Shown: positions 46,461-55,286, counted from the first letter of the stretch. The stretch: 64,000 bases of DNA from Salinisphaera sp052044135 (GCF_052044135.1 NZ_JBQDYF010000001.1:310001-374000), one strand, 5' to 3'. Numbers and translations: made by a program. Notes: generated from the sequence alone by a model not told the origin.

Positions 46461-46886
46461 TCAATCGCGCGGCAAGTCCCGGCCGCGCATGGCCTTGAGC
46501 CGGCCCCGTTGCTTTTTTTCATCGGTCCGTTTGCGCCGCGCGGATTTTGACGGCCGCGTCGGACGGCGTTTCTTGGGAGTCTGCCCGGCGGCGGCCACGA
46601 TCGTGGCCAGGCGCTGGCGCGCGTCCTCGAGGTTGGCCTCGCGGCTGCGATACTGCTGGGCCTTGATCACGATGATGCCGTCGCGCGTAATGCGTTGATC
46701 GCTGCCCGCGCGGGCCATCAGCCGGGTCTTGTAGACCTCGGGCAGCGACGAGCCCGGAATGGCGAACCGCAGATGCACGGCCGAATTGGTCTTGTTGACC
46801 TTCTGCCCGCCAGCGCCCTGGGCGCGTACCGCCTGCCATTCGATTTCGTGTTCCTCCAGAACGACGGTGTTGGAGATCCGCAGCAT
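46461..46886 (-). CDS. arfB: Alternative ribosome-rescue factor / peptidyl-tRNA hydrolase
   Basis: A 141-residue RF-1-like protein with the catalytic GGQ loop (RAQGAGGQKVNKTNSA, Gly26-Gly27-Gln28) and a basic C-terminal tail (KKRRPTRPSKSARRKR) that enters the empty mRNA channel of stalled ribosomes. It releases peptides from non-stop complexes without a stop codon. The length and tail match E. coli YaeJ/ArfB rather than release factors. It ends four bases from the AraC gene end on the other strand. Confidence 0.93.
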   Translation of the reverse strand: MLRISNTVVLEEHEIEWQAVRAQGAGGQKVNKTNSAVHLRFAIPGSSLPEVYKTRLMARAGSDQRITRDGIIVIKAQQYRSREANLEDARQRLATIVAAAGQTPKKRRPTRPSKSARRKRTDEKKQRGRLKAMRGRDLPRD

Positions 46887-47007
46887 CGGGGTGATCCGCG
46901 TGTGTGCATGGTGTCATCGTCGGTCAGCGCGGCGATTACGGCAAGCCGGGTATGCGAGACCAGCCGAGGGTGCATCCATTCGCGCAGAAACTGTATAAAT
47001 AGCCAGT

Positions 47008-48285
47008 ATGGAAACGATCCGGAAACTGGCGATCCTCGCGGACGCCGCCAAGTATGATGCCTCCTGTGCGTCCAGCGGTACGGTGTCGCGTTCGTCGCGC
47101 GGCGGGCGCGGCGTCGGCTCGGCCGAGGGCTCGGGTATCTGTCATGCCTATGCGCCGGACGGGCGCTGCATCTCGCTGCTCAAGATCCTGCTGACCAATT
47201 TCTGCATCTACGAGTGCAGCTATTGCATCAACCGCAATTCGTCGAACGTGCAACGGGCGCGATTCTCGACCGCGGAAGTGGTCAACCTGACGCTGGATTT
47301 CTACCAGCGCAATTACATCGAGGGGCTGTTTCTGTCCTCGGGCGTGATCCAGACCGCCGACTACACCATGGCCCGGCTCGTCGAGGTGGCGCGCAGCCTG
47401 CGTGTCGATCACGATTTTCGGGGTTATATCCATCTCAAGACCATCCCGGATGCCGACGGCGGGCTGCTGGCCGAGGCGGGCCAATACGCCGATCGCCTGT
47501 CGATCAACGTGGAGCTGCCCACGCCGGCGGCCCTGCACGATCTGGCGCCGGAGAAGGATCACCGCACCATCAAGCTGTCGATGGCGCGTATCCGGTCTCG
47601 TCAGGACGAGCAGGCCGAGGCGCGGCGGGCCGCCCGACGCATCACCAACGCGCGGCCGACGCCGGCGCCGATCGAACGCTTCGCGCCGGCTGGGCAGTCG
47701 ACGCAGATGATCATCGGCGCGGAGCCGTCCACGGATGCCGCCATTCTGTCGACTACGGCCGATTTGTACGCGTCCTATCGGCTCAAACGTGTCTATTTTT
47801 CGGCGTTTTCGCCGATCCCGGATGCCTCGGCCAAGTTGCCGGCACGGCGTACGTCGCTGATGCGTGAGCATCGGCTGTATCAATCCGACTGGCTGATCCG
47901 GTTCTATGGTTATCGCCACGACGAAATCACCGCCGGCGGCGACGATGCGGCCGCGGCCGGCATGCTGGATCTGGAGGTCGACCCCAAGCTTGCCTGGGCG
48001 TTGCGCAACCGGGCTTATTTTCCGGTGAACCTGAATCGGGACGACCGCGAACGACTGTTGCGCGTGCCCGGCCTCGGGGTGAAATCGGTCAACCGTATTC
48101 TGGCCATGCGGCGCTGGCAGAAGGTGCGGCTCGAGGATCTGGTCGCGCTCAAGGCCGGAGTGAAAAAAGCCATGCCGTTCGTGATCTGTGCCAATCATCA
48201 TCCGGGGGTGGGCGAGGTGAGCAGCGCGTTACTGCGGTCGCGGTTTGCGCCGGCCGCGACCGCGCAGCACAGTTTCGATTTCTAG
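47008..48285 (+). CDS. Putative DNA modification/repair radical-SAM protein
   Basis: A 425-residue radical-SAM enzyme. The [4Fe-4S] cysteines are C66, C70 and C73 (TNFCIYECSYCINR). The C-terminus has a helix-hairpin-helix DNA-binding motif (LLRVPGLGVKSVNRILAMRR). It matches the family annotated as putative DNA modification/repair radical-SAM protein (TIGR03916), normally encoded next to a DUF4130 (TIGR03915) and UdgX (TIGR03914) partner. That partner is here at 49831-51288, separated by two other genes on the same strand. The reaction is unknown. It is divergent from arfB. Confidence 0.88.
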   Translation: METIRKLAILADAAKYDASCASSGTVSRSSRGGRGVGSAEGSGICHAYAPDGRCISLLKILLTNFCIYECSYCINRNSSNVQRARFSTAEVVNLTLDFYQRNYIEGLFLSSGVIQTADYTMARLVEVARSLRVDHDFRGYIHLKTIPDADGGLLAEAGQYADRLSINVELPTPAALHDLAPEKDHRTIKLSMARIRSRQDEQAEARRAARRITNARPTPAPIERFAPAGQSTQMIIGAEPSTDAAILSTTADLYASYRLKRVYFSAFSPIPDASAKLPARRTSLMREHRLYQSDWLIRFYGYRHDEITAGGDDAAAAGMLDLEVDPKLAWALRNRAYFPVNLNRDDRERLLRVPGLGVKSVNRILAMRRWQKVRLEDLVALKAGVKKAMPFVICANHHPGVGEVSSALLRSRFAPAATAQHSFDF

Positions 48286-48307
48286 GTCTGTCGAAGAGAG
48301 CCCGTTC

Positions 48308-48952
48308 ATGCAGCAACCGACCGTCTGTGTTCTGACCGGCGATATCGTGAAGTCATCGGCGCTATCCGATGATGGCCTGGATACCGTCATGGCGGCGCTC
48401 GCCGATCTGGCAACGATCATCGGCACATGGCCGGGCGAGTCCGGCGTTTGCTACGAGCGTTTCCGCGGCGACGGCTGGCAGCTGCTCATCAACCGCCCGG
48501 CGCATGCCTTGCGTGCCTGCCTGTTCGCGCGTGCGGCCGTGCGCCGCGTGAGTGACCGGGGCGAGACGCGCATCGGCGTCGGCGTGGGCGCGGCGACAGC
48601 GGCCGCGACGTTGGCCGAGTCCTCGGGCGCGGCTTTCGAGCTGTCCGGGCACGGGTTGGAGCAGCTGGGTGTGCACCAACTCTGGCGGATTGAAGGGCAA
48701 CGCGCCTCACCCGGCGAAAATGCGTTGACGCGGGCGCTGTTTGCCGTCTGCGACGAACGTTCGCGCCATTGGACCGGCCGTCAGGCGGATATCTTCATGC
48801 GGCTGGCGGCACCCGACGCGCCCCCGATGGCCGAGGTGGCCGAGGTGTTGTCGGTTCAACCGCAGACCGTGCAAACGCACTTCGCACGCGCCGGCGGGCA
48901 TGCGCTGCTCGAAGCCATCGAGGCATTCGAATCGGTTGAACGCGATGCATGA
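48308..48952 (+). CDS. SatD-like protein with C-terminal helix-turn-helix
   Basis: A 214-residue protein. The N-terminal part (VCVLTGDIVKSSALSDD, YERFRGDGWQLLI, RIGVGVG) resembles the SatD family, whose fold looks like a nucleotide-cyclase-type core; the C-terminus (PMAEVAEVLSVQPQTVQTHFARAG) is a helix-turn-helix. In streptococci satD is next to a membrane gene in an acid-tolerance locus; here a DUF3307 membrane gene follows after 100 bases. The function is unknown. The gene sits between two DNA-repair partners and may be a regulator of its neighbour through the palindromes between them. Confidence 0.65.
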   Translation: MQQPTVCVLTGDIVKSSALSDDGLDTVMAALADLATIIGTWPGESGVCYERFRGDGWQLLINRPAHALRACLFARAAVRRVSDRGETRIGVGVGAATAAATLAESSGAAFELSGHGLEQLGVHQLWRIEGQRASPGENALTRALFAVCDERSRHWTGRQADIFMRLAAPDAPPMAEVAEVLSVQPQTVQTHFARAGGHALLEAIEAFESVERDA

Positions 48953-48967
48953 GCCGCAAAAAAAGAA

Positions 48968-49011
48968 CAGCCGTATTCGGCTGATTATTAATAAACAGCT
49001 TAATACGGCTG
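48968..49011. repeat. Tandem 16-bp palindromes within a larger inverted repeat
   Basis: CAGCCGTATTCGGCTG (48968-48983) is a perfect palindrome with a four-base loop. CAGCTTAATACGGCTG (48996-49011) shares its ends and the core CGTATT in reverse. Together their outer arms AACAGCCGTATT and AATACGGCTGTT are perfectly complementary. On the minus strand the first palindrome is followed by TTCTTTTTTT, as in a terminator, although no minus-strand gene lies upstream. The AT-rich spacer may hold a promoter for the DUF3307 gene. Confidence 0.6.
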
Positions 49012-49054
49012 TTATTTCGATGCTGCGCCGGCGCGGCGAGGGGGGCGGCTCGTG

Positions 49055-49828
49055 ATGCTCGAAACGTTGATCGCTTTGCTGTTTGCCCACGTGGCCGCCG
49101 ATTTTGTCGCCCAGACACGCTGGATGATCGCGGCCAAGCGACAACCGGCTGTGTTCACGCTGCATATCTTTTGGGTGGGCGCGTTCTCGGTGCTCGCCCT
49201 TGGCGCCGCGTCGCTCGGCGCGTGGGCGGCGGTGGCGCTGGTCGTCGCCTCGCATGCCGCGCTCGACGCCGTGAAGATCCAGCCGCCCGTCGAGGCGCGG
49301 GCGGCCGCGGCGCCGTTCGGGCCGCTGCAGTTGTTCGCGATCGACCAGGTCGGCCATCTGCTGTTCATAGGGCTCGCCAGCCTGCTCTGGCCGCAGGCCT
49401 TCGCGCAGGGTTTCTGGACCGTCCTGCTGAGCCCGGCGCATGCGCGCCTGATACCGATCGGCTTTGCGCTGGTCGGCGGCTTCTGGCTCGCGACCCGGGT
49501 CGGCGATCTGATGCTCGCGTTGTTGATGGCTGGCTTTCATCGGCTGCATCGCGCAATGGACGGCGAGGATAGCCCGCAGATGCCGGGCGCCGGGGCCTGG
49601 ATCGGCTGGCTCGAACGCACGCTGGTGTTTCTGTTCGTGTTGCTGGGCCAGTTCAACGCCATCGGTTTCGTGATCGCGGCCAAGTCGATCCTGCGCTTCC
49701 AATACGCGCGCGAGCCGCGGGTCAGCGAGATTGTCATCATCGGCACGCTGGCCAGCTTCGGCTGGGCGATTATCGTGGCGCTGCTCACGCATGCCGCCCT
49801 GATCGCGCTCTGGCCGGGTACCGGCTGA
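49055..49828 (+). CDS. DUF3307 family membrane protein
   Basis: A 257-residue inner-membrane protein with about six hydrophobic helices. The opening LIALLFAHVAADFVAQT and the later HAALDAVK are typical of DUF3307 (PF11750), a family often encoded next to SatD-like proteins. GAGGGGGG precedes both GTG 49052 and ATG 49055, so either may be used. The stop is two bases before the UdgX fusion gene, which suggests joint transcription. No enzymatic motif is visible. Confidence 0.8.
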   Translation: MLETLIALLFAHVAADFVAQTRWMIAAKRQPAVFTLHIFWVGAFSVLALGAASLGAWAAVALVVASHAALDAVKIQPPVEARAAAAPFGPLQLFAIDQVGHLLFIGLASLLWPQAFAQGFWTVLLSPAHARLIPIGFALVGGFWLATRVGDLMLALLMAGFHRLHRAMDGEDSPQMPGAGAWIGWLERTLVFLFVLLGQFNAIGFVIAAKSILRFQYAREPRVSEIVIIGTLASFGWAIIVALLTHAALIALWPGTG

Positions 49829-49830
49829 CC

Positions 49831-51288
49831 ATGGAACAGGTTTCGTTGTTCGGCGCCCGGGATACCGCCGCCGGCCATGTGGCGGTGGCCTTCGTGCCGG
49901 ATTTTGCGGGTTGGCAGGCGGCCGCGCGTTTGCAATGGCAGGCCGGTCTGGCTCCGGACGCGCTCTGGTGGCATCCCGACCGCGAAGCGGTCGCGCCGCC
50001 CGCCGCCGCCGGCAGCGACGGGCCGCGTGTACCGAAACGGTTCGTCGCGCTGGCGCGGGCGGCGGCCTGTCATCGCGGCGCCGATCGTTGGGCATTGCTG
50101 TATCGGCTGCTCTGGCGGTTGACCCACGGCGAGCGTCATTTGTTGGCGCGGGCAGGCGACGCCGACGTGGCACGGCTGAATCGCTATGCCAAGGCGGTGC
50201 GGCGCGACGTGCACAAGATGAAGGCATTCGTGCGATTCCGCACCGTGGCGGAGCCCGGTTTCGATGAGCCGCGATACGTTGCCTGGTTCGAGCCGGAACA
50301 CGAAATCGTCGATTACGCGGCCGGATTCTTCCAACGCCGCTTCGCCAACATGCGCTGGTCGATCCTCACGCCGGATCGCTGTGTGCACTGGGAGGGCGAT
50401 GGCACGGTCTGGTTCTCGCCCGGCACCGACAAGAGGGCGGCGCCGGATGGCGACGTCACCGAAAACGCCTGGCAGGTGTATTACCGCAGCATCTTCAATC
50501 CGGCGCGGGTCAAGGTTCGGGCGATGATGTCGGAGATGCCGGCGAAGTATTGGAAGAATCTACCGGAAGCTGCCTTGATTCCGGGCCTGATCGCCGGTGC
50601 CGATCGTGCTGTCGCGGCCATGGAAGCGACGCGCCGCGAGCACGATACGCTGCACTGCGGGCCCACGCCGGCCTCGCCCGAGACCACTCTGACGCGTCGG
50701 GCCGAGGCGGCCGGGCCAGGATCGCTGGAACAGCTCGCGCTGCGCGCGGCGCGTTGCCGAAACTGCGATTTGTGTGGCCCGGCGACCCAGACGGTGTTCG
50801 GCGAAGGCCCGTCGCCTGCGCGCATCATGCTGGTCGGCGAGCAGCCGGGGGACGCGGAGGATGTGGCCGGGCGGCCGTTCGTCGGGCCCGCGGGCCGGCT
50901 GCTCGATGCCGCCCTGATGGATGCGGGCCTGGACCGACGCGCGTTGTATCTGACCAACGCGGTCAAGCATTTCAAGTTCACGCCCTGGGGCAGGGCGCGG
51001 CTGCATGCCAGGCCGGATCACGAGGAGGTGCGCGCATGCCGGCCGTGGCTCGAAGCCGAGATCGAGTGCGTCGCGCCCGAGATCGTGGTTGCGCTGGGCG
51101 CCACGGCGGCCGGCTCGCTGCTCGAACGCCCGCTGTCGATCACGCGCGACCGGGGACGGCGCATCGATTGGCACGGACGGTGCTTAATACTGACCGTACA
51201 TCCCGCTTTCATCCTGCGCTCGCGCGCGCACCGCGACGACGAGTACCGGCGCTTCGTCGCCGATCTGAAGGCCGTTGCCGCGGCCTGA
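49831..51288 (+). CDS. DUF4130 - UdgX uracil-DNA-glycosylase fusion protein
   Basis: A 485-residue fusion. Residues 1-265 match the DUF4130/SAM-7-linked family (LARAAACHRGADRWALLYRL, KMKAFVRFRTVAEPG, NMRWSILTPDRCVHW). Residues 290-485 are a UdgX-type family-4 uracil-DNA glycosylase: iron-sulfur cysteines CRNCDLC, the motif GEQPGDAEDVAGRPFVGPAG, VKHFKF and VHPAFIL. The segment GRARLHARP carries the His (about 392) that in mycobacterial UdgX becomes covalently linked to uracil-DNA. It partners the radical-SAM protein at 47008-48285. The pairing suggests detection or processing of an unusual DNA lesion. Confidence 0.88.
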   Translation: MEQVSLFGARDTAAGHVAVAFVPDFAGWQAAARLQWQAGLAPDALWWHPDREAVAPPAAAGSDGPRVPKRFVALARAAACHRGADRWALLYRLLWRLTHGERHLLARAGDADVARLNRYAKAVRRDVHKMKAFVRFRTVAEPGFDEPRYVAWFEPEHEIVDYAAGFFQRRFANMRWSILTPDRCVHWEGDGTVWFSPGTDKRAAPDGDVTENAWQVYYRSIFNPARVKVRAMMSEMPAKYWKNLPEAALIPGLIAGADRAVAAMEATRREHDTLHCGPTPASPETTLTRRAEAAGPGSLEQLALRAARCRNCDLCGPATQTVFGEGPSPARIMLVGEQPGDAEDVAGRPFVGPAGRLLDAALMDAGLDRRALYLTNAVKHFKFTPWGRARLHARPDHEEVRACRPWLEAEIECVAPEIVVALGATAAGSLLERPLSITRDRGRRIDWHGRCLILTVHPAFILRSRAHRDDEYRRFVADLKAVAAA

Positions 51289-51378
51289 GGCCCCGAGCCC
51301 GCGGCCGTTGCGAGGTCGCGCCATGGCCTCGATCTCATCCCAAAGATGTAGTGCTGTATGGCACAACCAACGGGATAA

Positions 51379-51390
51379 TGAATCGATTCA
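51379..51390. promoter_or_regulatory. Cra-type palindrome TGAATCGATTCA before the second sugar-porter gene
   Basis: A perfect twelve-base palindrome with central CG, 65 bases upstream of the MFS start. It fits the E. coli Cra consensus RSTGAAWCSNTHHW in 13 of 14 positions. The FruR-like protein of this window has a Cra-like recognition helix and is the obvious candidate reader, but a different LacI-family regulator elsewhere is also possible. Confidence 0.5.
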
Positions 51391-51454
51391 GCAAGCCGCG
51401 CGTTTCTATCGGTTCCGGCCGGGGGCGCGTCTTTTTTCATGCAGGTGAGAACTA

Positions 51455-52873
51455 ATGAGCGAATCGGCCAGCACGGCGCCCGCAGGGGGGCTGAAAGGTA
51501 AACCGCTGATCGGAATGGTGTCGGTGATCGCGGCCCTCGGCGGGCTGTTGTTCGGCTACGACACCGGCATCATCGGCGTGGCCCTGCTCGGCCTTGCCCA
51601 CGATTTTGCGTTGACCGACACCCTCAAGCAGGTGGTCACCGGCGCGATCATCTTCGGCGCGCTGTTCGGTGTGTTCAGCACCGGCGCGATCTCGGACAAG
51701 ATCGGGCGCCGGCGTTCGATCATGCTCGTGGGGCTGATCTTCACGATCGGGTCGTTGATGTCGGCCATGGCGCCGACGGTGCTCTTTCTGGTCGCCTCGC
51801 GCTTCGTGCTCGGCCTGTCGGCCGGCAGCGCCACCCAGATCATCCCGGTCTACATCGGCGAGGTCGCGCCGCCGGCTTCGCGGGGCAAGCTGGTGGTGAT
51901 GTTCCAGTTCATGGTGGTGTTCGGGATTCTGGTGGCCTATCTCACCGGCTATGCGCTGGGCGATGCCTGGCGCTGGATGTTCGGCCTCGGCATGCTTCCG
52001 GCGCTCATCCTCATGCTGGGCATGCTGTTGTTGCCGGAGTCGCCGCGCTGGCTGGTCAACCAGGATCGCGAGGCGGAAGCGATCGGCGTGCTTACCCGCG
52101 TGCGTCTGAGCCGCTCGGCCGCTGAAAACGAGGTCGGCGAAATCAGGGAAATTTCGGCCCGGCCGGAGGGCAGTTGGTCGGACCTGTTTTCGTCGTGGAT
52201 TCGGCCGGCGCTGGTTGCCGGGGCCGGCATCGCGATGTTTTCGCAGATCACGGGCAACAACGCGCTGCTGTATTACGCGCCCACGATTCTCACCGAAGCC
52301 GGCTTCGGCGATAACGCCTCGATTCTGGCGTCCATCGGGGCCATCGTGCTGGTCAATATCAGCACGATCTTCGGTATCCTGATGGTCGATCGCATTGGCC
52401 GGCGCCGGTTTTTGTTGTGGATGGTGCCGGGATCCGCCGTGGCCATGGCGGTGATGGCCATTCTGTTCACGGGCGGCATGCCGCAGGCCTCGGCCGAGCA
52501 GGATCTGTTGATCGTCTGCATGGCCATCTACATGGCTTTGAACTGCAGCTTCGGCGTCGCCCTGTGGCTGATCAACGCCGAGGTCTATCCGTTGTTTGTG
52601 CGCGGCAAGGGGGCGAGTGTGGGCGCGTTCTCGCACTGGACCTTCGACCTGCTGGTCACGCTCACCACGCTCACGCTGATCAATGCGCTGGGCACCGCGG
52701 GTGCGTTCTGGCTGTACGCGGCGATCAGCGCGCTCGGCGTGGTGTTCATCGTGCGCTATGTGCCGGAAACCAACGGCCGTTCGCTCGAGCAGATCGAGGC
52801 CGATCTCAAGGCTGGCGAATTCTTTCCGGCGGATCGGCGTCGCGATCAGGCGGCGGCGGTGCCACTTCGCTGA
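51455..52873 (+). CDS. Sugar:proton symporter, MFS sugar-porter family (second copy type)
   Basis: A 472-residue twelve-helix transporter with sugar-porter signatures GGLLFGYDTGIIGVALL, KIGRRRSIML, LPESPRWLV, MFSQITGNNALLYYAPTIL and YVPETNGRSLEQIE. It is distinct from the other porter in the window at 19972-21405: helix 7 has QITGNNALLYYAP rather than QFTGMNVIMYYAP. It probably imports a hexose or pentose. A Cra-type box lies in its promoter region. The XRE regulator gene follows 135 bases downstream on the same strand. Confidence 0.9.
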   Translation: MSESASTAPAGGLKGKPLIGMVSVIAALGGLLFGYDTGIIGVALLGLAHDFALTDTLKQVVTGAIIFGALFGVFSTGAISDKIGRRRSIMLVGLIFTIGSLMSAMAPTVLFLVASRFVLGLSAGSATQIIPVYIGEVAPPASRGKLVVMFQFMVVFGILVAYLTGYALGDAWRWMFGLGMLPALILMLGMLLLPESPRWLVNQDREAEAIGVLTRVRLSRSAAENEVGEIREISARPEGSWSDLFSSWIRPALVAGAGIAMFSQITGNNALLYYAPTILTEAGFGDNASILASIGAIVLVNISTIFGILMVDRIGRRRFLLWMVPGSAVAMAVMAILFTGGMPQASAEQDLLIVCMAIYMALNCSFGVALWLINAEVYPLFVRGKGASVGAFSHWTFDLLVTLTTLTLINALGTAGAFWLYAAISALGVVFIVRYVPETNGRSLEQIEADLKAGEFFPADRRRDQAAAVPLR

Positions 52874-53008
52874 CCCCCGTGGCCGCCCACTCGGCCGGGC
52901 GGCTGCCGGTCCATCTGGCCCATCTCAATCTGTTCGCCGAATCGCGTTATGCTCGACCTTCGTGCTCGCACAAGCCGAGCGCCGCACTCACATCCAGGGG
53001 AGGCGAGC

Positions 53009-53707
53009 ATGGGCCGTTCAGAGGATTCGACGCGGGCCCGACTTTTCGATCAGGTCTCCAATCTGACGTTCAACCTGTCGCGTCAGGCGGTGGGCGCACT
53101 GGCCGGCCGGGTCGGCGGGCTGACGCTTCGGATCGGCTCCACGCTCATTCTGGACAACAGCCAGCGCACGCGTCTTTCGGCTGAACAGCGCGCCTGGATG
53201 CAACGCGCGGGCGTTGCCATTCACGACGCCCGCACCACCGCGGGGCTGTCGATCGACGGCCTGGCCGAGGCGCTGGATCTCGAGGACAAGACCGTGCTCC
53301 AGGCGATGGAGCAGGGCAGTGCGACCGTGTCCTTCGAACTCATTCTGCGGCTGACCTCGCTGCTCGCCCGCAACGATCCGATTCCGTTCCTGATCAGCCT
53401 CGTACGCGGTTTCAATCCGCGTCTGTGGGCGCTGGCCGAGGACTGGGGCATCGGCCATCTGCCGACGATGATCGAGCGCGATCGCAAGTGGATGAACATC
53501 TATCGTGGCAACGACGCCGTACGTCAGTTGCCCGAGGCCGAGTTCAATCAGGTGCTGGCGTTCTGCAAGAGCTCGATGGAAACGGCCATGACGCTGCGCG
53601 CCGGCCACTGGACGCCGCCGAAGGCGTCGGACAGCGGCGATGCGGCAACCGCCGCCGACAATGCCGCGCAACGCGCGCGGCACGACAAACCCGGCGCGGC
53701 GTCCTGA
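53009..53707 (+). CDS. XRE-type helix-turn-helix protein
   Basis: A 232-residue protein. Residues 65-125 form an HTH_XRE-type domain (AGVAIHDARTTAGLSIDGLAEALDLEDKTVLQAMEQGSA region), followed by a conserved C-terminal stretch (DPIPFLISLVRGFNPRLWALAEDWG) and an Ala/Asp-rich end. An N-terminal amphipathic region (VSNLTFNLSRQAVGAL) precedes the HTH. ATG 53009 has GGGGAGG five bases upstream; a longer in-frame start at 52949 is unlikely. The target is unknown; local autoregulation or control of the antiporter gene 180 bases downstream are possible. Confidence 0.72.
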   Translation: MGRSEDSTRARLFDQVSNLTFNLSRQAVGALAGRVGGLTLRIGSTLILDNSQRTRLSAEQRAWMQRAGVAIHDARTTAGLSIDGLAEALDLEDKTVLQAMEQGSATVSFELILRLTSLLARNDPIPFLISLVRGFNPRLWALAEDWGIGHLPTMIERDRKWMNIYRGNDAVRQLPEAEFNQVLAFCKSSMETAMTLRAGHWTPPKASDSGDAATAADNAAQRARHDKPGAAS

Positions 53708-53884
53708 CCCGGTGGCGCACCGAGCGCCCGGGCCGGATTGGGGCGTATTGGAAAAGCACGATCGCATCGGCGATGATTGCCGGCACGTCGGGCCCGCAGC
53801 CGTTCACGTATGGCGTTACCCGCCGACCATGTTGCACATGGCGATCCAAGCGCGGATTCGCCGTCTTTTTCCAGTAGGGGGATT

Positions 53885-55120
53885 ATGGAATCCAATCCAG
53901 CGATCGAGACCGCCCAGCACGTCCTGCTGATCTTCGGCGTCGTGCTGTCTTGCGGCTCGTTGATCGGTTTCTTTGCGCAGAAGATCAAGGTGCCCGACAT
54001 CGCCTTGTTCCTGCTGGTCGGCATCCTGCTCGGTCCGGAGATCTCCGGTGTCGTCGATGTGCCCACGGGCAGTGCGCTCAACCAGATCATCCTGATTTTC
54101 GGTGCTTCCTACATTCTGTTCGATGGCGGGGCGGAAACGCATCTCGGCGTAGTCAAGGATGTCTGGATATCCTTGTTCTTGCTGGTAACCGTCGGTGTGC
54201 TGATTACCGCGCTGGTGGTGGCGCCGGTGGCGCAGTATCTGTTCGGTATTCCGTTCATGGTCGCGTTGCTGCTGGGCGCGACCATCGCGCCGACCGACCC
54301 GGCCACGCTCATGCCCGTGTTCAAGCAGGTCTCGATCCGCCGACGCGTGGCCCAGACCGTGATCAGCGAGTCGGCGTTCAACGACGCGACCGGCTCGATC
54401 ATCGTGGTCACGCTGATGTCGGTGCTGGCCGGCTCGGGCCACCTGTCGTACGGTCATGCGCTGCTGGATCTGCTCGAGCAGTCGGTGATCGGCATCATCG
54501 CCGGTGTCCTGCTGGGTTTCGTCGCGCTGTTCGTGATCGCGCACGAGAAGTATTCGTTCCTGCGCGAGTACATGCCGCTGGTCACGCTGATGGCCGTCAT
54601 CGGCGCCTATCTGGGCGCGGTGGACCTGCAGGCCAGTGGTTTCATGGCGGCTTTTGTCGCCGGCGTGGTGATCGGCAACCGCTCGCTTTTCGGCTATCGC
54701 ATCGGCGCCGAGGAACAGCGCAGCCTGCACGACTTCGTGGGCACCACCGCGCTGATCATGCGCATGTTCATTTTCATTCTGCTGGGCAGCCAGGTGAAAT
54801 TCAGCCTGCTGGCCGAGCACTGGCTGGGCGCGCTGATCGTGGTGGCCGTGTTCATGTTCGTGGCACGCCCGCTCAACGTATTCCTGTGTACGCTGCCCGA
54901 CCGACGGGCCAAGTGGACGTTCAAGGAATTGCTGTTCATGAGCTGGGTGCGCGAGACCGGCGTCATCCCGAGTGCGCTGGCCGGTATTCTGTTGGGTGAG
55001 AACGCCCCCCATGCTCACCTGATCGCCTCGGTGGTGTTCGTGGCGGTGCTGGTGACCATTCTCGCCCAGGCCACGACCACGCGGTGGTGGGCCGCCAAGC
55101 TCGATCTGCTCGAGGAATGA
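53885..55120 (+). CDS. Cation:proton antiporter, CPA1 (Na+/H+) family
   Basis: A 411-residue membrane protein with about twelve helices. Conserved antiporter features are LLVGILLGPEISG, the LFDGGAETHL segment, GATIAPTDPATLMP in helix 5 and ESAFNDATGSIIVV with the ion-binding Asn-Asp pair in helix 6. It should exchange cytoplasmic Na+ or K+ for protons and so help with salt and pH homeostasis. The short C-terminus lacks a TrkA or UspA regulatory domain. ATG 53885 is preceded by AGGGGG. Confidence 0.9.
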   Translation: MESNPAIETAQHVLLIFGVVLSCGSLIGFFAQKIKVPDIALFLLVGILLGPEISGVVDVPTGSALNQIILIFGASYILFDGGAETHLGVVKDVWISLFLLVTVGVLITALVVAPVAQYLFGIPFMVALLLGATIAPTDPATLMPVFKQVSIRRRVAQTVISESAFNDATGSIIVVTLMSVLAGSGHLSYGHALLDLLEQSVIGIIAGVLLGFVALFVIAHEKYSFLREYMPLVTLMAVIGAYLGAVDLQASGFMAAFVAGVVIGNRSLFGYRIGAEEQRSLHDFVGTTALIMRMFIFILLGSQVKFSLLAEHWLGALIVVAVFMFVARPLNVFLCTLPDRRAKWTFKELLFMSWVRETGVIPSALAGILLGENAPHAHLIASVVFVAVLVTILAQATTTRWWAAKLDLLEE

Positions 55121-55286
55121 GCCGACGGGCGTACACGCGGCGCGGCCAGGCTCGCGGCGCGCGCTACGACACGGCCATTGATTCATCGCGCGGACGGGCC
55201 GATCATCGCGGGACAGGCGTTTTGCCGCCCGCGCGGGCGTTTGCCGGCGCGCCGGCCGGCGCCCGAATTCCAAGCCGGAGCTCTAC

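Noticed and set aside
53816..55273. 485-codon minus-strand frame opposite the antiporter gene
   Set aside because: Hydrophilic, His/Gln/Arg-rich mirror translation of a membrane-protein gene.
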